The translations under genes were made by a program, and so were the position numbers. A stretch of 64,000 nucleotides of DNA from Hygrophila difformis (taxonomy: Eukaryota > Streptophyta > Magnoliopsida > Lamiales > Acanthaceae), in NCBI GenBank assembly GCA_030278955.1, contig JAOANR010000010.1, positions 14,987,086-15,051,085 of the forward strand. The letters run 5' to 3'. Of the stretch, positions 10,788-22,208 are shown one piece after another. Numbering within the stretch: position 1 is the stretch's first letter; each line of letters begins with the position of its first letter. The notes beneath the pieces are model-generated. The model saw nothing but the letters and a program-made list of their open reading frames with translations, was not told the origin of the DNA and did no database searches.

Positions 10788-13700
10788 ATATTCTGTAGCT
10801 TGTACATAAATAATTGCGCTGGAGATGTCTGGGAGAGGTGCGCCGGAGAGAAGAGGTGCGCCGGAGGGGAGAGGAAAACTGGAGTGGAAAGGTGAAAGAG
10901 CTAGAGAAACCTACAGGGGGAGGTCACTGGAGAAGGGCGGAATAGAAACTGGATCCACTCATAGGTATTGGTTGGAGGAAAAAGGCTTTTATGAGATGGT
11001 GAGGGGGGTGTGGTTGAATAGGGGGGGCGGGAGTGGGGGAGGTCTGGTTGGCAAACTGAAAAATCTGAAAAATTGTATTCGGAAATGGGATGGGTTTGAG
11101 GCAGTGGTTTTGGAGAAGAGGATTCAAAGGTTGTCGGAGGAAATTCAGGAGATTGAAGGGCAGTTTCAAGAGGGCTCGCGGGATGATGTAGTCAGAAACA
11201 CGTGGGTGTGTAAGAAACAGGAACTGAAAATGGTGTTACTGGCCGAAGAGAGGAGGTGGGCTCAAAAGTCTCAGGTGAAGTGGTTGAGGGAGGGGGATTT
11301 GAACACAAAATTCTTCCATACTGTGGCTGCTATCAACAGATGCAGGAACTTTATTGGAGCTATCAAGGTGGATGGTGTGATGGTAGATAACCCGAGAAGG
11401 ATCAAAGAGGAGGTGTTCCGTTATTTTCAGGACCTGTTTTCAATTAAAGAGGATGCGCTGTTTGGTGTAGGGAATATGGGGTTGGTCAGGTTGAATGAAG
11501 AGGAGAACAGGATCCTGGAGCAAAGTTTTGCAAAGGAGAAAATCCGGGCAATAATATGGAGCTATGACGGTAATAAGGCATCGGGACCGGACGGATACAA
11601 CATGGAATTTTTCAAGAGATTTTGGAATGTGATAAAGGGGGATATAATGGCGGTTGTTCGTGAATTTGAAACCAGGTGTGAGCTCCCCCGAGAGACAAGT
11701 GGTTCTTTTATATCGCTAATACCAAAAGTTAACGCGCCAACAGATTTTGGGGAATACAGGCCAGTTTCTCTGATTGGGAGTATCCATAGGATAGTCACTA
11801 AGGCTCTGGCATGGAGATTGAAGGAGGTAATAGGAAAATTGGTTGGGTCGGCCCAAATGGCCTTTGTGAAGGGTCGACAGATCTTAGACGGGATCCTTAT
11901 TGCTTCTGAGCTGGTACACTCAAATCGGACAGCGGGGAAAAAGGGGTTTGTGGTAAAAATTGATTTCGCGAAAGCATATGACAACATCTCATGGATTTCC
12001 CTATTTCAGATTTTAGAAGCAATGGGGTTTGGTGAAAAGTGGATTAGTTGGATGAAAGCATGTGTGAGGACGACCACAGCTGCTGTGCTTATTAATGGTA
12101 CTCCGACCAAGTTTTTTAAGCTCCAAAAAGGATTGAGACAAGGGGATCCCATCTCCCCGTGTTTGTTTATTTTAGTAGTAGAAGTACTGAACAGGATGAT
12201 GGGAAAGGCTGTCGATTTGGGGATCTTTTCAGGTCTGTCCGTGGGGGAGAGAGGTCATAGAATTTCTCATCTACAATATGCAGATGATACACTGCTATTA
12301 TGTGAAGGAGACTTAAACAATATTGTTAATTTGAAAAGGATCCTGACTTGCTTATCTCTTGCAACGGGCTTGAAGATTAATTTTAAGAAGAGCTGCTTAC
12401 TTGGGATAAATTGTGAAAAGGATCTCACCAGGGAGGCTGCTAACATCTTAGGGTGTGGGGTTGGTGCATGGCCTATGAATTACCTCGGGGTTCCAATAGG
12501 GGGCAGAGGTAACGGTGTAGGGATATGGCGTCCGGTTATAGATAAGGTGGAAAGGAGGCTTGCCGGATGGAAATGGCGTATGTTGTCTCAAGCGGGTAGA
12601 TTATGTTTGATTAAATCGGTTTTAAACAGCTTGCCGGTTTATTATATGTCTCATTTTAGGGTACCGAAAGGAGTGGCAGACCATTTAGAGAAGTTAAAAA
12701 GGAGGTTTTTTTGGAATGAGTGGGAAGCAGACAGGAAATTGCATACAATTAGTTGGGATAAGGTGTGTTCTCATACGGATAATGGAGGGTTGCACATATG
12801 GCAGGTGCAGAAGTTCAACGCGGCATTACTTTTAAAGTGGAAGTGAAGATTTGGCAATGAGCATTCACTTTGGAAAGATGTCCTCTGCTCCAAATATTAT
12901 GAGGGATTAAAACCACTGATTCCTTCTAGCGTCTCGGGAAATTCCATGTGGGGCAACATCAGTAAGATATGGGAAACCTCATGGATGGTGGACTCGGGGG
13001 ATAGCTTCATCATTCAGGTAGGAAATGGGACATTGACGAGGTTCTGGACAGACAAATGGGTCGCTGGAGGGAGGTCACTTAGAGAAATGTTTCCAAGAAT
13101 ATATTCTCTGGCACGCAACAAAGGGGGGGTGATAACAGACTATGGGTACTGGGAAGGCTTTGATTGGGTGTGGAAAATTGAATTAAGAAGGCTACCCTTT
13201 GATTGGGAGTTGGAGGTGTGAAATGAACTGTTGGGGACGATCAGCGGACACACTTTGTGTAGGCAACTGGAAGACAGAGTTAGGTGGAATAGGGAGGGGA
13301 ATGGGCAGTTCTCTACAAGTTCAGTTTGGAAGATGATTGAAGGTCGCAGGGATGGAACAAGGGATGACTTGTGGAAATGGTTATGGAGGATTAAATGCCC
13401 TATGAAGGTGAAGCTTGTTGCATGGAAAATGTTACATGATGCACTCCCTGTTCGCAGACTCCTAGCCTTGAGACATTGTGCACAGGTAACGAATGATGAG
13501 TGTCCTTTATGTGGTCTTGAGGCTGAAACTATTGATCACTTAATCTGTAATTGTGAGAGGGTTAGTCAGTTATGGTACTCTGTGATTGCATGCTTTAATG
13601 TTATGTGGGCAATACCTGGGGATGCCAAGACACTGGTGTATTGGTGGTTGGGTTGCGACCTGCATAGAGGCCGTGGGGGTGGTTTGGGCTCTCTCGTGTA

Positions 13701-14568
13701 TGGCAACTATTTGGTCTATTTGGAGCTAGAGGAACAAGGTGGTTTTTCAGGGGGGCAGTTTCGAGTGTGGGACTGTTTTGAAGGAGATTAAATGGAGGGT
13801 CGGGTCTTGGTGGAAGGCTGGGGTGGTTGATGAAGATGTACAAGGTCTAAGCTTGGATGTTAATTTTCCTGTTAACTTGGTGATAAAGCGAACGAGGAAT
13901 TTTAAGACTGCTCGGGGGAATCTTGTGTGGGAAAGACCGGAAAGAGGGTGGCTAAAGATAAATACCGATGGATCATCTTTTGGAAATCCAGGACCGGCAG
14001 GCATCGGGGGAGTTATTAGAAATGATGTGGGAGAGATTATATATATATATATTATCAGACTTCATTGGCGTTGAAGACTCAACAATGGCGGAGATGACGG
14101 CGGTGCATCGAGTGTGCGATGCTCTAATTCGCGACCAAGGTTTTCCTCTTCAAAGACTAATTTTCGAGTACGACTCGATTAATGTAGTAAGATGGCTCCT
14201 CGACCCGCCGAGCGTTCCATGGAGGCTTAACAAACTGTTGAAACCTATTCTGGCAGTCATGAAGGCAGGAAGAGATGTCCAGGTTCGGCATATCCTTAGG
14301 GAACGCAGTAGTTTGGCGGATTTATGGGCTAAGAAGGGCGTATCGGATGGTACCAGGTTTGAAGTGTGGCTGTAGAGGGATCCGGAGGTTTGAGTTTTAC
14401 TATTATTTCATTTCGAATGTGTTGAGATCTTGAATGTACTAATCTGGCTCCAGAAGGAGGTGTGGTATATTTGGTTGAGTGTTTGTTGTAAGGGACATTT
14501 CGTCCTTGGCTTTTACTCTATTGAATAAAATCTCGTTCCCCTAAAAAAAAAATATTCTGTAGCTTGTA
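10788..14568 (+). mobile_element. L1-type LINE, 5'-truncated, with 17-bp target duplication
   Basis: The element body is 10805-14551. It is flanked by perfect 17-bp copies of ATATTCTGTAGCTTGTA at 10788-10804 and 14552-14568, and its 3' end is an A-run (14543-14551). These are hallmarks of target-primed reverse transcription. The N-terminal endonuclease of ORF2 is absent, so the copy is 5'-truncated. Confidence 0.95.
10825..14375 (+). pseudogene. LINE ORF2: reverse transcriptase, zf-RVT and RNase H, broken
   Basis: The first 673 codons are open and hold the linker and the RT domain (about residues 245-520). Visible motifs include GPDGYNMEFFK, FRPVSL-type EYRPVSLIGS, LRQGDPISPCLF and the catalytic YADD at about residue 485. 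After an in-frame TGA (12844-12846) the same frame continues (12946 onward) to a second TGA (13219-13221), then to a zf-RVT region with CPLCGLEAETIDHLICNC. Both stops sit where Trp would fit (TGG to TGA). Two frameshifts follow. One lies in the RNase H domain (DGSSFGNPGPAG motif) at an AT-dinucleotide run at 14039-14055. Start choice is arbitrary because the true N-terminus is missing. The product is not functional. Confidence 0.9.
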
Positions 14569-15098
14569 ACTAACACAATTTTTTTGACAATTGAATTTCA
14601 TTATCTGCATAGTACTTCACATCATATAAGAAACATTAATTAATGTTCCATTTAAATGTCTCAAAATTTTTAGACACGCAGTGTAATCATTTATTTAGCA
14701 GTTAATATCTTAAAATATAGAGATTTAAAAATTATTAAAAATATATATATACATTCTAAAATTATACGATTAGACGAATTCAACAAGACCAAACATGACA
14801 ATATTTTTCGATTATATAATTATAATAATTTTCAATCAAAGTTGATTACAGTGTCAAAAATCAAAATAAGACATAAGAAGGGAGGGAGTACCATACAGTA
14901 ATGAGTATTTTGTAAATCACTAGAGTTTTTGCTTTCGAAGTAGAAAATTTTCTTATGGTGGAGTGCTCATCATCAACAAACACAAAATGGAAGACAAAAT
15001 AAGCCAGAAATTAAAATGACATCCAATCCTATACTGCTATGCATGTGGCTCCTACTCATTTCTAAGGGCCAAGAAATGAACTCTTTTCTTTTCCACAT
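14569..15098. other. AT-rich spacer with truncated Stowaway-like MITE (14644-14888)
   Basis: The right end GGGAGGGAG followed by TA (14889-14890) is a Stowaway terminus. The left end begins GTTCCATTTAAATGTCTC, as if the first bases of the TIR were lost. No gene is seen in the rest. Confidence 0.55.
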
Positions 15099-15955
15099 TG
15101 TAAACCCAATAAAAATGAATATTAAGGCCCATCCATTTTTTGTCTGATTGCTCGGTCCACTCTGTAAAAATATATCCGGTAGAAGGACTACGTGATTCTC
15201 AAGTCAGTAGGTGTTAACCCCAATAATTTATTAGGCCCAATGAATTAATTTATTTGGCCCAGTAAAATTAGTCCAATCCATTTTCAAGGTCCGGTCCGGT
15301 CCAATTCAAAATTTATCCGGATGATGACCTAGTGGGGCAAAGCTGCACCATAATTCGTGAGGAGAGGAATCATGACAGGCACGACCCTTGGAGGAAATTA
15401 TGGGGCATCCTATCAATGCATGCATCATCATGGGAGACATGGAAGTGACCCCAGGCCGCCAACCCTCTCCCAGTGGTATCCTCAAGCCACCATGACAGGC
15501 GCCCGTGGTGTCACCAGAAGTCAAGGATTGCGTCTCATTAATGCAGCAAGGCGGCGACAGGACGGCGCAAGGAGAAGATCGCGTGCGCCATCAAGGCCAC
15601 CAATCCTCTCCCAGCCGCCATGTCTCCTCAAGCCGCCAGGCGCCCGTGGTGTCACCAGAAGTCAAGGATTGCGTCTCATTAATGCAGCAGGGCGGCGACA
15701 CACTCTCTATAAAAGGATGAAGAGGCATGGAAGCAGAGGAACATCCACACATCCCTTGAGGAATCGCACTTTTATTATCTTTACTTTATGCCATTTCCTT
15801 TCTGCAAGTTTTCTTTCGTATTTTTCCATTCCGCACTTTAAATCCTTTACAGCTTTCTTATTTCCATGTAATTCCTTTATGCAATTCTTGTAATCCTTTT
15901 AATACTCATCAATCAAAAAAAGAGGTTTCTTTCTCAAAGAATTTTTTGGTTAACA
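15099..15955 (+). mobile_element. Left LTR of the Tat-like element
   Basis: 857 bp, TGTAAACCC...GGTTAACA. It carries a TATA box (TATAAAA, 15708-15714). A roughly 60-bp block (GGCGCCCGTGGTGTCACCAG...) is duplicated inside it at about 15498 and 15640. ORFs running through it are LTR sequence and not genes. Confidence 0.9.
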
Positions 15956-15985
15956 AATTGACACGCTCAGTGGGACACGAATGGA
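15956..15985 (+). other. Candidate primer-binding site
   Basis: Directly after the LTR the sequence reads AATTGACACGCTCAGTGGGAC. I take this as a degenerate relative of the TTGGCACGCCCAGTGGGAC type used by Tat-lineage elements. The tRNA assignment is uncertain. Confidence 0.5.
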
Positions 15986-16139
15986 AACCATATCCGCTTA
16001 GAGTGTATGCTATTTAGATCTGGACGAGGACACACCGATTAGAACACCTTTTAAGAACGCCGATGATGCGGCGGGCACTTCTCAACCGCGACAGGAAACA
16101 ACACAGATTCCTACCCTGTCTGAACAAATACGGATATCG

Positions 16140-17542
16140 ATGACAGACTCGATGGCCGAGTTTATGCCTTTACTCACGAGGCACTTAATGGAAGCAATGC
16201 GGCCTGCTATGACCGATCAGATCGAGAGAGTGTGTAGTTCCATACGTCTCCAGCGGGATGGAACTACTCATATGAACGGCGTGAATACGACGCTTAGCAT
16301 CCCAGATCCGGGGCTGTCAGGAGGCCAACAGCGGACTTGGGGAACCACACTTGACCAGCCGCCACTTCAGGAGTCCGGAGGCGTGGCCAGTATGTTCCAA
16401 TTCTCATATCAAGCTGCTTATGCCTTTGCTCCTGCGGCACCTAGCATGCCAAACTCAAGATAGGCAGTACCTCATGTGCTTGTCTATGCTCCTTCGAGTC
16501 CCTTGATGGCGGCCAGCACTACGCCGGGCTGTACGGGCGGATCTAGCATGGCGCCACATCAAGCGGCAACTCATATCCCGAACGTTCCGACCACACCCTA
16601 TGTGGCGGCGCCTCTAAACCCTGATTGGATGCCACCAACCCTAGGGGGCAGGCGCTACAACCATGTGGAGTGGCGGCGGTACCCATCACACCAGCCCACC
16701 ATACCTACTCTAGCCGCCATAGGAGGGCAGATGCCACAGCCATGTGGAGTGGCGGCGGTACCCATCACACCAGCCGCCATACCTACTCTAGCCGCCATAG
16801 GAGGGCAGGCGCCACAACCATGTCGAGTGCCCGCAGCACCTGTCGTTCAAGCTGTCGTGCCTCCTTTAGCCACCATGCCTCCTACACAGGCGCCCGCGAT
16901 ATCACCCGAGTTGTTGGCAGATATGATGCAGCAACACTTCGGGATTCAACTAAGGACGATGGGACGGCCCACTTACACGAAACCGTATCCTGATTGGGTA
17001 GACACCATGCAGCCTTACCCTAGGGGCTTCAAGATGCCCGAGTTCACCACATTCTCAGGGGACGACGGCAAGTCCACTGAGGAACATGTGGGCAGATTCA
17101 CTGCTCAATGTGGCGAAGCGGCGACCAATGATTGGCTGAAGCTGAGGTTGTTCAGTGCATCCCTTACTGGACCCGCCTTCGCTTGGTACGCATCTTTGCG
17201 GCCTAATTCAATTCAGGGTTGGGCTGATCTGGAGAGAGCCTTCCACGACAGGTTCTACACTCCCTTGAAACGTGTTAGTTTAGCAGAGTTAACTAATGCT
17301 AAACAATTTGTTGATGAAGCGGCGAGCACTTTATCAATAGATTACAGCGGCTTAAGGGCCGATGTACAATGGTAGTCTCTGATAGGGGGATAGCCAATAT
17401 CGCAGTGGCTAACATATTGCCAAAATTGAAAGAGCATTTAATTGTGCAGGATTCCACTGATCTTGCCCAGCTGGCCGAGAAAGCGGCCCGATTGGAAAAG
17501 TTCATTGAGGAACAAAACGAGAAGCGTCTTTTGAGAAATTAA
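16140..17542 (+). pseudogene. gag of the Tat-like element, frameshifted
   Basis: The reading frame is open in pieces (16140-16463, 16476-17375, then another frame to TAA at 17540-17542). The conserved retrotransposon gag core is in the second piece: PRGFKMPEFTTFSGDD, then a helix-rich stretch with AFAWYASL and LERAFHDRFY. It would form the particle shell. The upstream part is Pro/Ala-rich and contains a tandemly repeated block of about 80 bp (16653-16830) encoding IPTLAAIGGQ-type repeats. The two full copies differ by one base, which shifts the frame between them. Near 17335 another shift separates the core from its C-terminal end (KEHLIVQDSTDLAQLAEKAA). No zinc knuckle is visible. Confidence 0.85.
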
Positions 17543-17559
17543 AACATGATAAAGAGGAA

Positions 17560-18560
17560 GACGAACCAACCGTGGTGGCCAATGCAATAACCTTGGGTGG
17601 TAAAAACCCTAGATAGTGGCCCTGGAACGCCATCAACAGCGGCCTTGGAGGCCGAGTAGTTGGCGAATGAGGACGGCGGCCTGACCAGTGAGTGGCGGCC
17701 CAGTTCATGGCTGAGGTGGCGGCCTTCAACAAGATAGGTGGTGACGCTGCTTGGTGATGGTGGCGGCCTGCAAGTGAGTAGTGGCCGAGGGTGATGGCGG
17801 CATTCGTGTTGACTGGCAACCCTAGACCAAGGTGGCGGCACCTCTGCTCGATGATGAAGGCGGCTCCCGGATGCTCTTGGATGGCGTCGCAACAGTGATG
17901 GCGGCACTACGGGCTGGCTGGCGGTTCTTGGGACCGAAGCTGGCGGCGCTCGCGATCATGGCTGGTGGCTGGCAAGGTTGGCGGCCCATGGGGGAGCTGG
18001 CGGCGGACGAAGACGATGGAGGCCCAACTGAAGGCTGGCGGCGCTTGGTCAGGTTGGCGGCGTGTCCCTCGGGTTGGTGGCGTCCCTCGTTGGCGGCACT
18101 CAGGGAGCTGCTGGCGGCGCTCCTCGCGATGGCGGCCTCCGGGATGCTGGCGGCTGTGTTCGAGGTTGGCAGCTCAGGAGGTGGTTGGCGGTGCTCCGCG
18201 ATGGCGGCCCGCAAGATGTTGGCGGCTGGAAAGGTGTTGGCACACTAAGGAGCTTGAACGGCGGATGCTTCACGAGGGATGACAGCGTGACCTTGGAAAG
18301 GACGAATGATGAAGCAGCGGGCGTTGATGACGGCTGCTCACTCCAAAGGCGGCTGAACAGGGAGTGCGAACGGCGTTAGGAGCAAGGCTGATTGGCGGCC
18401 GGAAAGATGGCGGTTGAGACACTCCAAATGGTGCCTGGTGATGTGTGGTGCCTTGATGTGAAAGGTGCTTGGAGGGATACAAATGTTGTCTGGAAGGAGG
18501 TGAATGATGCCAGTCGTTATGCATGTGGCGGCTTAGATAAAAAAAAAAAGAGTGGAAGCC
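17560..18560. repeat. GGCGGC-rich degenerate repeat region
   Basis: About 1 kb of loosely repeated TGGCGGC/GCCGCC words lies inside the gag-only element, where pol would be expected. All three plus frames and some minus frames stay open over part of it, and no domain is seen. From 18540 to 19080 the region continues as A-rich tracts alternating with GTGGCGGC and CATGCCGCC. Confidence 0.7.
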
Positions 18561-19138
18561 GCCAAGTTAACCAAAAAAAAAAAGAAAGTATATATATATG
18601 TAAGCTGCCGCCATTACATTCATATAAGTGGCAAATAATTAATGGCGGCTCATGACATATATATGTAAGTGGCGGCCATTTAGTAAGATTTAAAAAAAAC
18701 ACAAAAACAAAAAAGGGCAAGTGGCAAGTGGCGGAGCACAAGCCGCCATGCCATTGCAATTGCAAATTTTACAAATTGCAGCCGTCATTAAAAAAAAAAT
18801 AGAGGTAAAATGCTTGGCGGCATTTAAAGGAAAAAAGAAAAAAGAAAAAAGTGTGCATGTGGCGGCATGCATTTACAAAATTGCAGCTGTCATTTAAAAA
18901 AAAAAAAGAGGTAAAGTGCTTGGCGGCATAATAAAAAAAAAAGTGTGCACGTGGCGGAGCACATGCCGCCATTGAATTTGCAAACGGGGACAAGCCATCA
19001 TCATTAAAAAAAAAAAGTAAAATAAATCAAGAGTGATAATGCACGTGTTCTCAATTTCGAATGTCGAAAGTGGCATTAACAAAAAATATGCGCATTTTCA
19101 GTCTCAGTTCCATCGACTGAAAGCGCAAGGGGGGCATC

Positions 19139-19994
19139 TGTTAACCCAATAAAAATGAATATTAAGGCTCATCCATTTTTTGTCTGATTGCTCGGTCCAC
19201 TCTATAAAAATATATCCGGTAGAAGGACTACGTGATTCTTAAGTCAGTAGGTGTTAACCCCAATAATTTATTAGGCCCAATGAATTAATTTATTTGGCCC
19301 AGTAAAATTAGTCCAATCCATTTTCAAGGTCCGGTCCGGTCCAATTCAAAATTTATCCGGATGATGAGCAAGTGGGGAAAAGCTGCACTATAATTCGTGA
19401 GGAGAGGAATCATGACAGGCACGACCCTTGGAGGAAATTATGGGGCATCCGATCAATGCATGCATCATCATGGGAGACATGGAAGTGACCCCAGGCCGCC
19501 AACCCTCTCCCAGCCGTATCCTCAAGCCGCCATGACAGGCGCCCGTGGTGTCACCAGAAGTCAAGAATTGCGTCTCATTAATGCAGCAAGGCAGCGACAG
19601 GACGGCGCAAGGAGAAGATTGCGTGCGCCATCAAGGCCACCAATCCTCTCCCAGCCGCCATGTCTCCTCAAGCCGCCAGGCGCCCGTGGTGTCACCAGAA
19701 GTCAAGGATTGCATCTCATTAATGCATCAGGGCGGCGACACACTCTCTATAAAAGGATGAAGAGGCATGGAAGCAGAGGAACATCCACACACCCCTTGAG
19801 GAATCGCACTTTTATTATCTTTACTTTCTGCCATTTCCTTTCTGCAAGTTTTCTTTCGTATTTTTTCATTCCGCACTTTAAATCCTTCACAGCTTTCTTA
19901 TTTTCATATAATTCATTTCTACAATTTTTATAATGCTTTTGATACTCATCAATAAAAAAAAAGGTTTCTTCCTCAAGGAATTTTTTGGTTAACA
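19139..19994 (+). mobile_element. Right LTR of the Tat-like element
   Basis: 856 bp, TGTTAACCC...GGTTAACA. It is the same length, within one base, as the left LTR. The two differ by scattered substitutions (for example CCTATC versus CCGATC near 15410/19450) and small indels. Confidence 0.92.
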
Positions 19995-20110
19995 CACCTT
20001 TTAGGTGTAAAATACACCATGACATGTTAATTTATTTTCGAACAATGATAAATTAAAATTCAGATTTTCTCGAATAATAAATTAAAATTCAGTTATACAT
20101 CATTCCTAGA

Positions 20111-20633
20111 TAGGGATGAAAACGGTACGGATACGGTCGGATAGTGTCGGATACGGATATTATCTATATTTTTTTTGTCGAATTCGGTATCGAATACGGA
20201 TGGGCCGGATACGAATACGGTTTCGTATATTTCGGATTACGGATATGGTACGGATAGGGACGGATATATGACGGATACGGATTCAATCGGATACATATTA
20301 TCGGATAATTTTTTATAATCTTTTTTGAAAATTTGATATTTTTTTTAATTATTAATCATTTTTAATTATTAAATAATAATATATTAATATATTCGGATAT
20401 CCATATTTAAAATCCGGATAATATCCTATCAATTTTCGGATACGGTCGGATATTCTCGGATACGGTTAGATATTTTCGGATACGGATACGAATGCGAATA
20501 TTAAAATACGGATTCGGATTCGGATACGAATATTTAAATATCCGTCCGGATAGTCAAAAACGGATTCGGATTCGAATATAATCGGATACGGCATCGGATC
20601 GGTCGGATATTTACCGTACCGCTTTCACCCCTA
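20111..20633. mobile_element. hAT-type MITE with 8-bp target duplication
   Basis: 523 bp. The termini are TAGGGATGAAAACGGTACGG and its near inverse CCGTACCGCTTTCACCCCTA. It is flanked by perfect TTCCTAGA duplications (20103-20110 and 20634-20641). The interior is a field of CGGATACGG/CCGTATCC words. No coding capacity. Confidence 0.93.
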
Positions 20634-20641
20634 TTCCTAGA

Positions 20642-21460
20642 ACATCCTTATCCATGCAAGTGCTACATCATATCGACTGCCCAACTGCGGTCTTGTTCCT
20701 CGACGCCTGACGGTCATAATTTTTTGGGAATTTTAAAATTTGAAGGCCATTGACGCGTGGCATGCTGTCCACCCTATGTCTGATTTTTCTTTACATGATT
20801 TGATGACACGTGAGGACAGTTTCTTGTTGGAGGTGTGTTTTGACGGATAAACCGACCGAGTTTTTTTTTTTTTTTTTTATTAATATTGAGTTCAAACCTT
20901 ACAAATTACAAAGAGCAATAAAAAGGAGGGATATAAGCCGAATTGGAATTGGGACCACTGGGGTGAAGTCCCAATTCCGACCGACCGAGTTTGGTTGATT
21001 CTTAATTTGTACAGTAGTATGTAGTGTATCTTCTTAGGTTTGGCCACGTTGGCAGTTGGCTGGCCAGCCTATATTTGTTAGTTTTTAAACTTAACGGGGT
21101 GGATCTGTTTTGGTTAGTTTAATTTTTATATTTAATTATTATGAGGTTAAAGTTGCAATAATAGGAGTAATAATTTAAAAGAGCGGAAGGGAATGAATGA
21201 TATAATAAAAAAATGGGAATAAGGGAGATAATAGGTTAAGTTCTCCGACTTTCAATGAAAGGTTGGAAGTTCGATTCCCCATCGCCTCCTATCCCTCCCG
21301 TTTATTCTCCTTTGTAATTTATATAGCATAAGCTCCCACTACTATTTTCCTAGTCTAGTCTGTATAAGGTTTAGAAAAAAAATAAAAAATGAATTACGGT
21401 CAAAATGAGATGGAGGCCGATGGAAGGCAAGTGGCGGTCATAATTTAATTAATACGTACA

Positions 21461-21461
<1 letters not shown>
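20642..21461. other. Spacer between MITEs
   Basis: It holds a short retroposon tail (20861-20979) and a B-box-like GAAGTTCGATTCCCC near 21268-21282 that could belong to a SINE. No gene is seen. Confidence 0.5.
20851..20989 (-). mobile_element. Short 5'-truncated retroposon, minus strand
   Basis: A T18 run (20861-20878) is the reverse of a poly(A) tail, followed by about 100 bp of 3'-UTR-like sequence. Direct copies of ACCGACCGAG flank it at 20851-20860 and 20980-20989. Element body is 20861-20979. Probably the 3' end of a LINE. Confidence 0.8.

Positions 21462-21527
<66 letters not shown>
21462..21527. repeat. (ATT)n microsatellite, about 22 units
   Basis: Nearly uninterrupted ATT trinucleotide run of about 66 bp. 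It gives a poly-Asn reading frame on the minus strand that is not a gene. Confidence 0.97.
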
Positions 21528-21775
21528 ATAGGTCACATCACTCATGTGAAGTATATGAAAGTCTTCATCTTTAATACTACTCGGTAGGTATTCATCAATT
21601 GGAATGAATCCCTCATACATGAATCAATAATAATGATACTCTACTCCTCCTCATTTAGAATATTGTTTCATCGCAATTTTCGTTCAAAATCATTTAGAAT
21701 ACGAAGAAAATTTTCAGATTTTTAATCGAAAATTTGACATAACATAATGTGAGAAAATAAAAGAGTAGTAGTATA

Positions 21776-22034
21776 CTACCTTCAGCTCGTTATTTATTCG
21801 ACGTTTGGTAATGTGTTATTATTCACATGCAGACTGTCACTTAAAGTTTTATCATAGTTGTACAAGTTAAAATATAGTCAAGTGCGGTCTTATTAGATTC
21901 GTCTCATCGTGCGGTTTTTAAATATCCAACTTTTAGAATTTTTAATCATATCTAACTTGATTTATTAATAATTTAAAATGTATATTGAACAACGTAAGAA
22001 GTGGATCCGTTAAAACATAAAGAGACGGAGGAAG
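21776..22034. mobile_element. Stowaway-like MITE
   Basis: The left end CTACCTTCAGCTCGTTAT and the reverse complement of the right end CTTCCTCCGTCTCTTTAT align, with TA on both sides (21774-21775 and 22035-22036). 259 bp, non-coding. Confidence 0.75.
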
Positions 22035-22208
22035 TAGAATGATTGGGCTGTGTTGAACCAAGTAGTAGACGTACTACGATTATATTGCAAATTAAATTTG
22101 GGGTAGTAAGCTAAAAAATTGGTTGGTCAACTAATTGGTATATTCCTTTTAGCTTAATAAGACAATAATATGTTGAGTCAAGGTTTTGATGAAGTTCACA
22201 GCCGATGT

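Larger units (their letters stand above)
15099..19994 (+). mobile_element. Gag-only LTR retrotransposon, Tat-like (non-autonomous)
   Basis: Two near-identical LTRs (15099-15955 and 19139-19994) enclose a PBS-like stretch, a gag remnant, a GGCGGC-rich region and a polypurine tract (GCGCAAGGGGGGCATC, 19123-19138). Flanking 5-mers are CACAT and CACCT, one mismatch apart, which would be the target duplication. No protease, RT, RNase H or integrase exists between the LTRs, so the copy must have moved with enzymes supplied in trans. Confidence 0.88.

Noticed and set aside
17822..18379. ORFs up to 138 codons in the GGCGGC region
   Set aside because: Low-complexity triplet-like repeats keep many frames open on both strands. 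The region sits in place of pol in a non-autonomous element.
21200..21330. A SINE with B-box near 21275
   Set aside because: Only one box is convincing, and no tail or target duplication was found.
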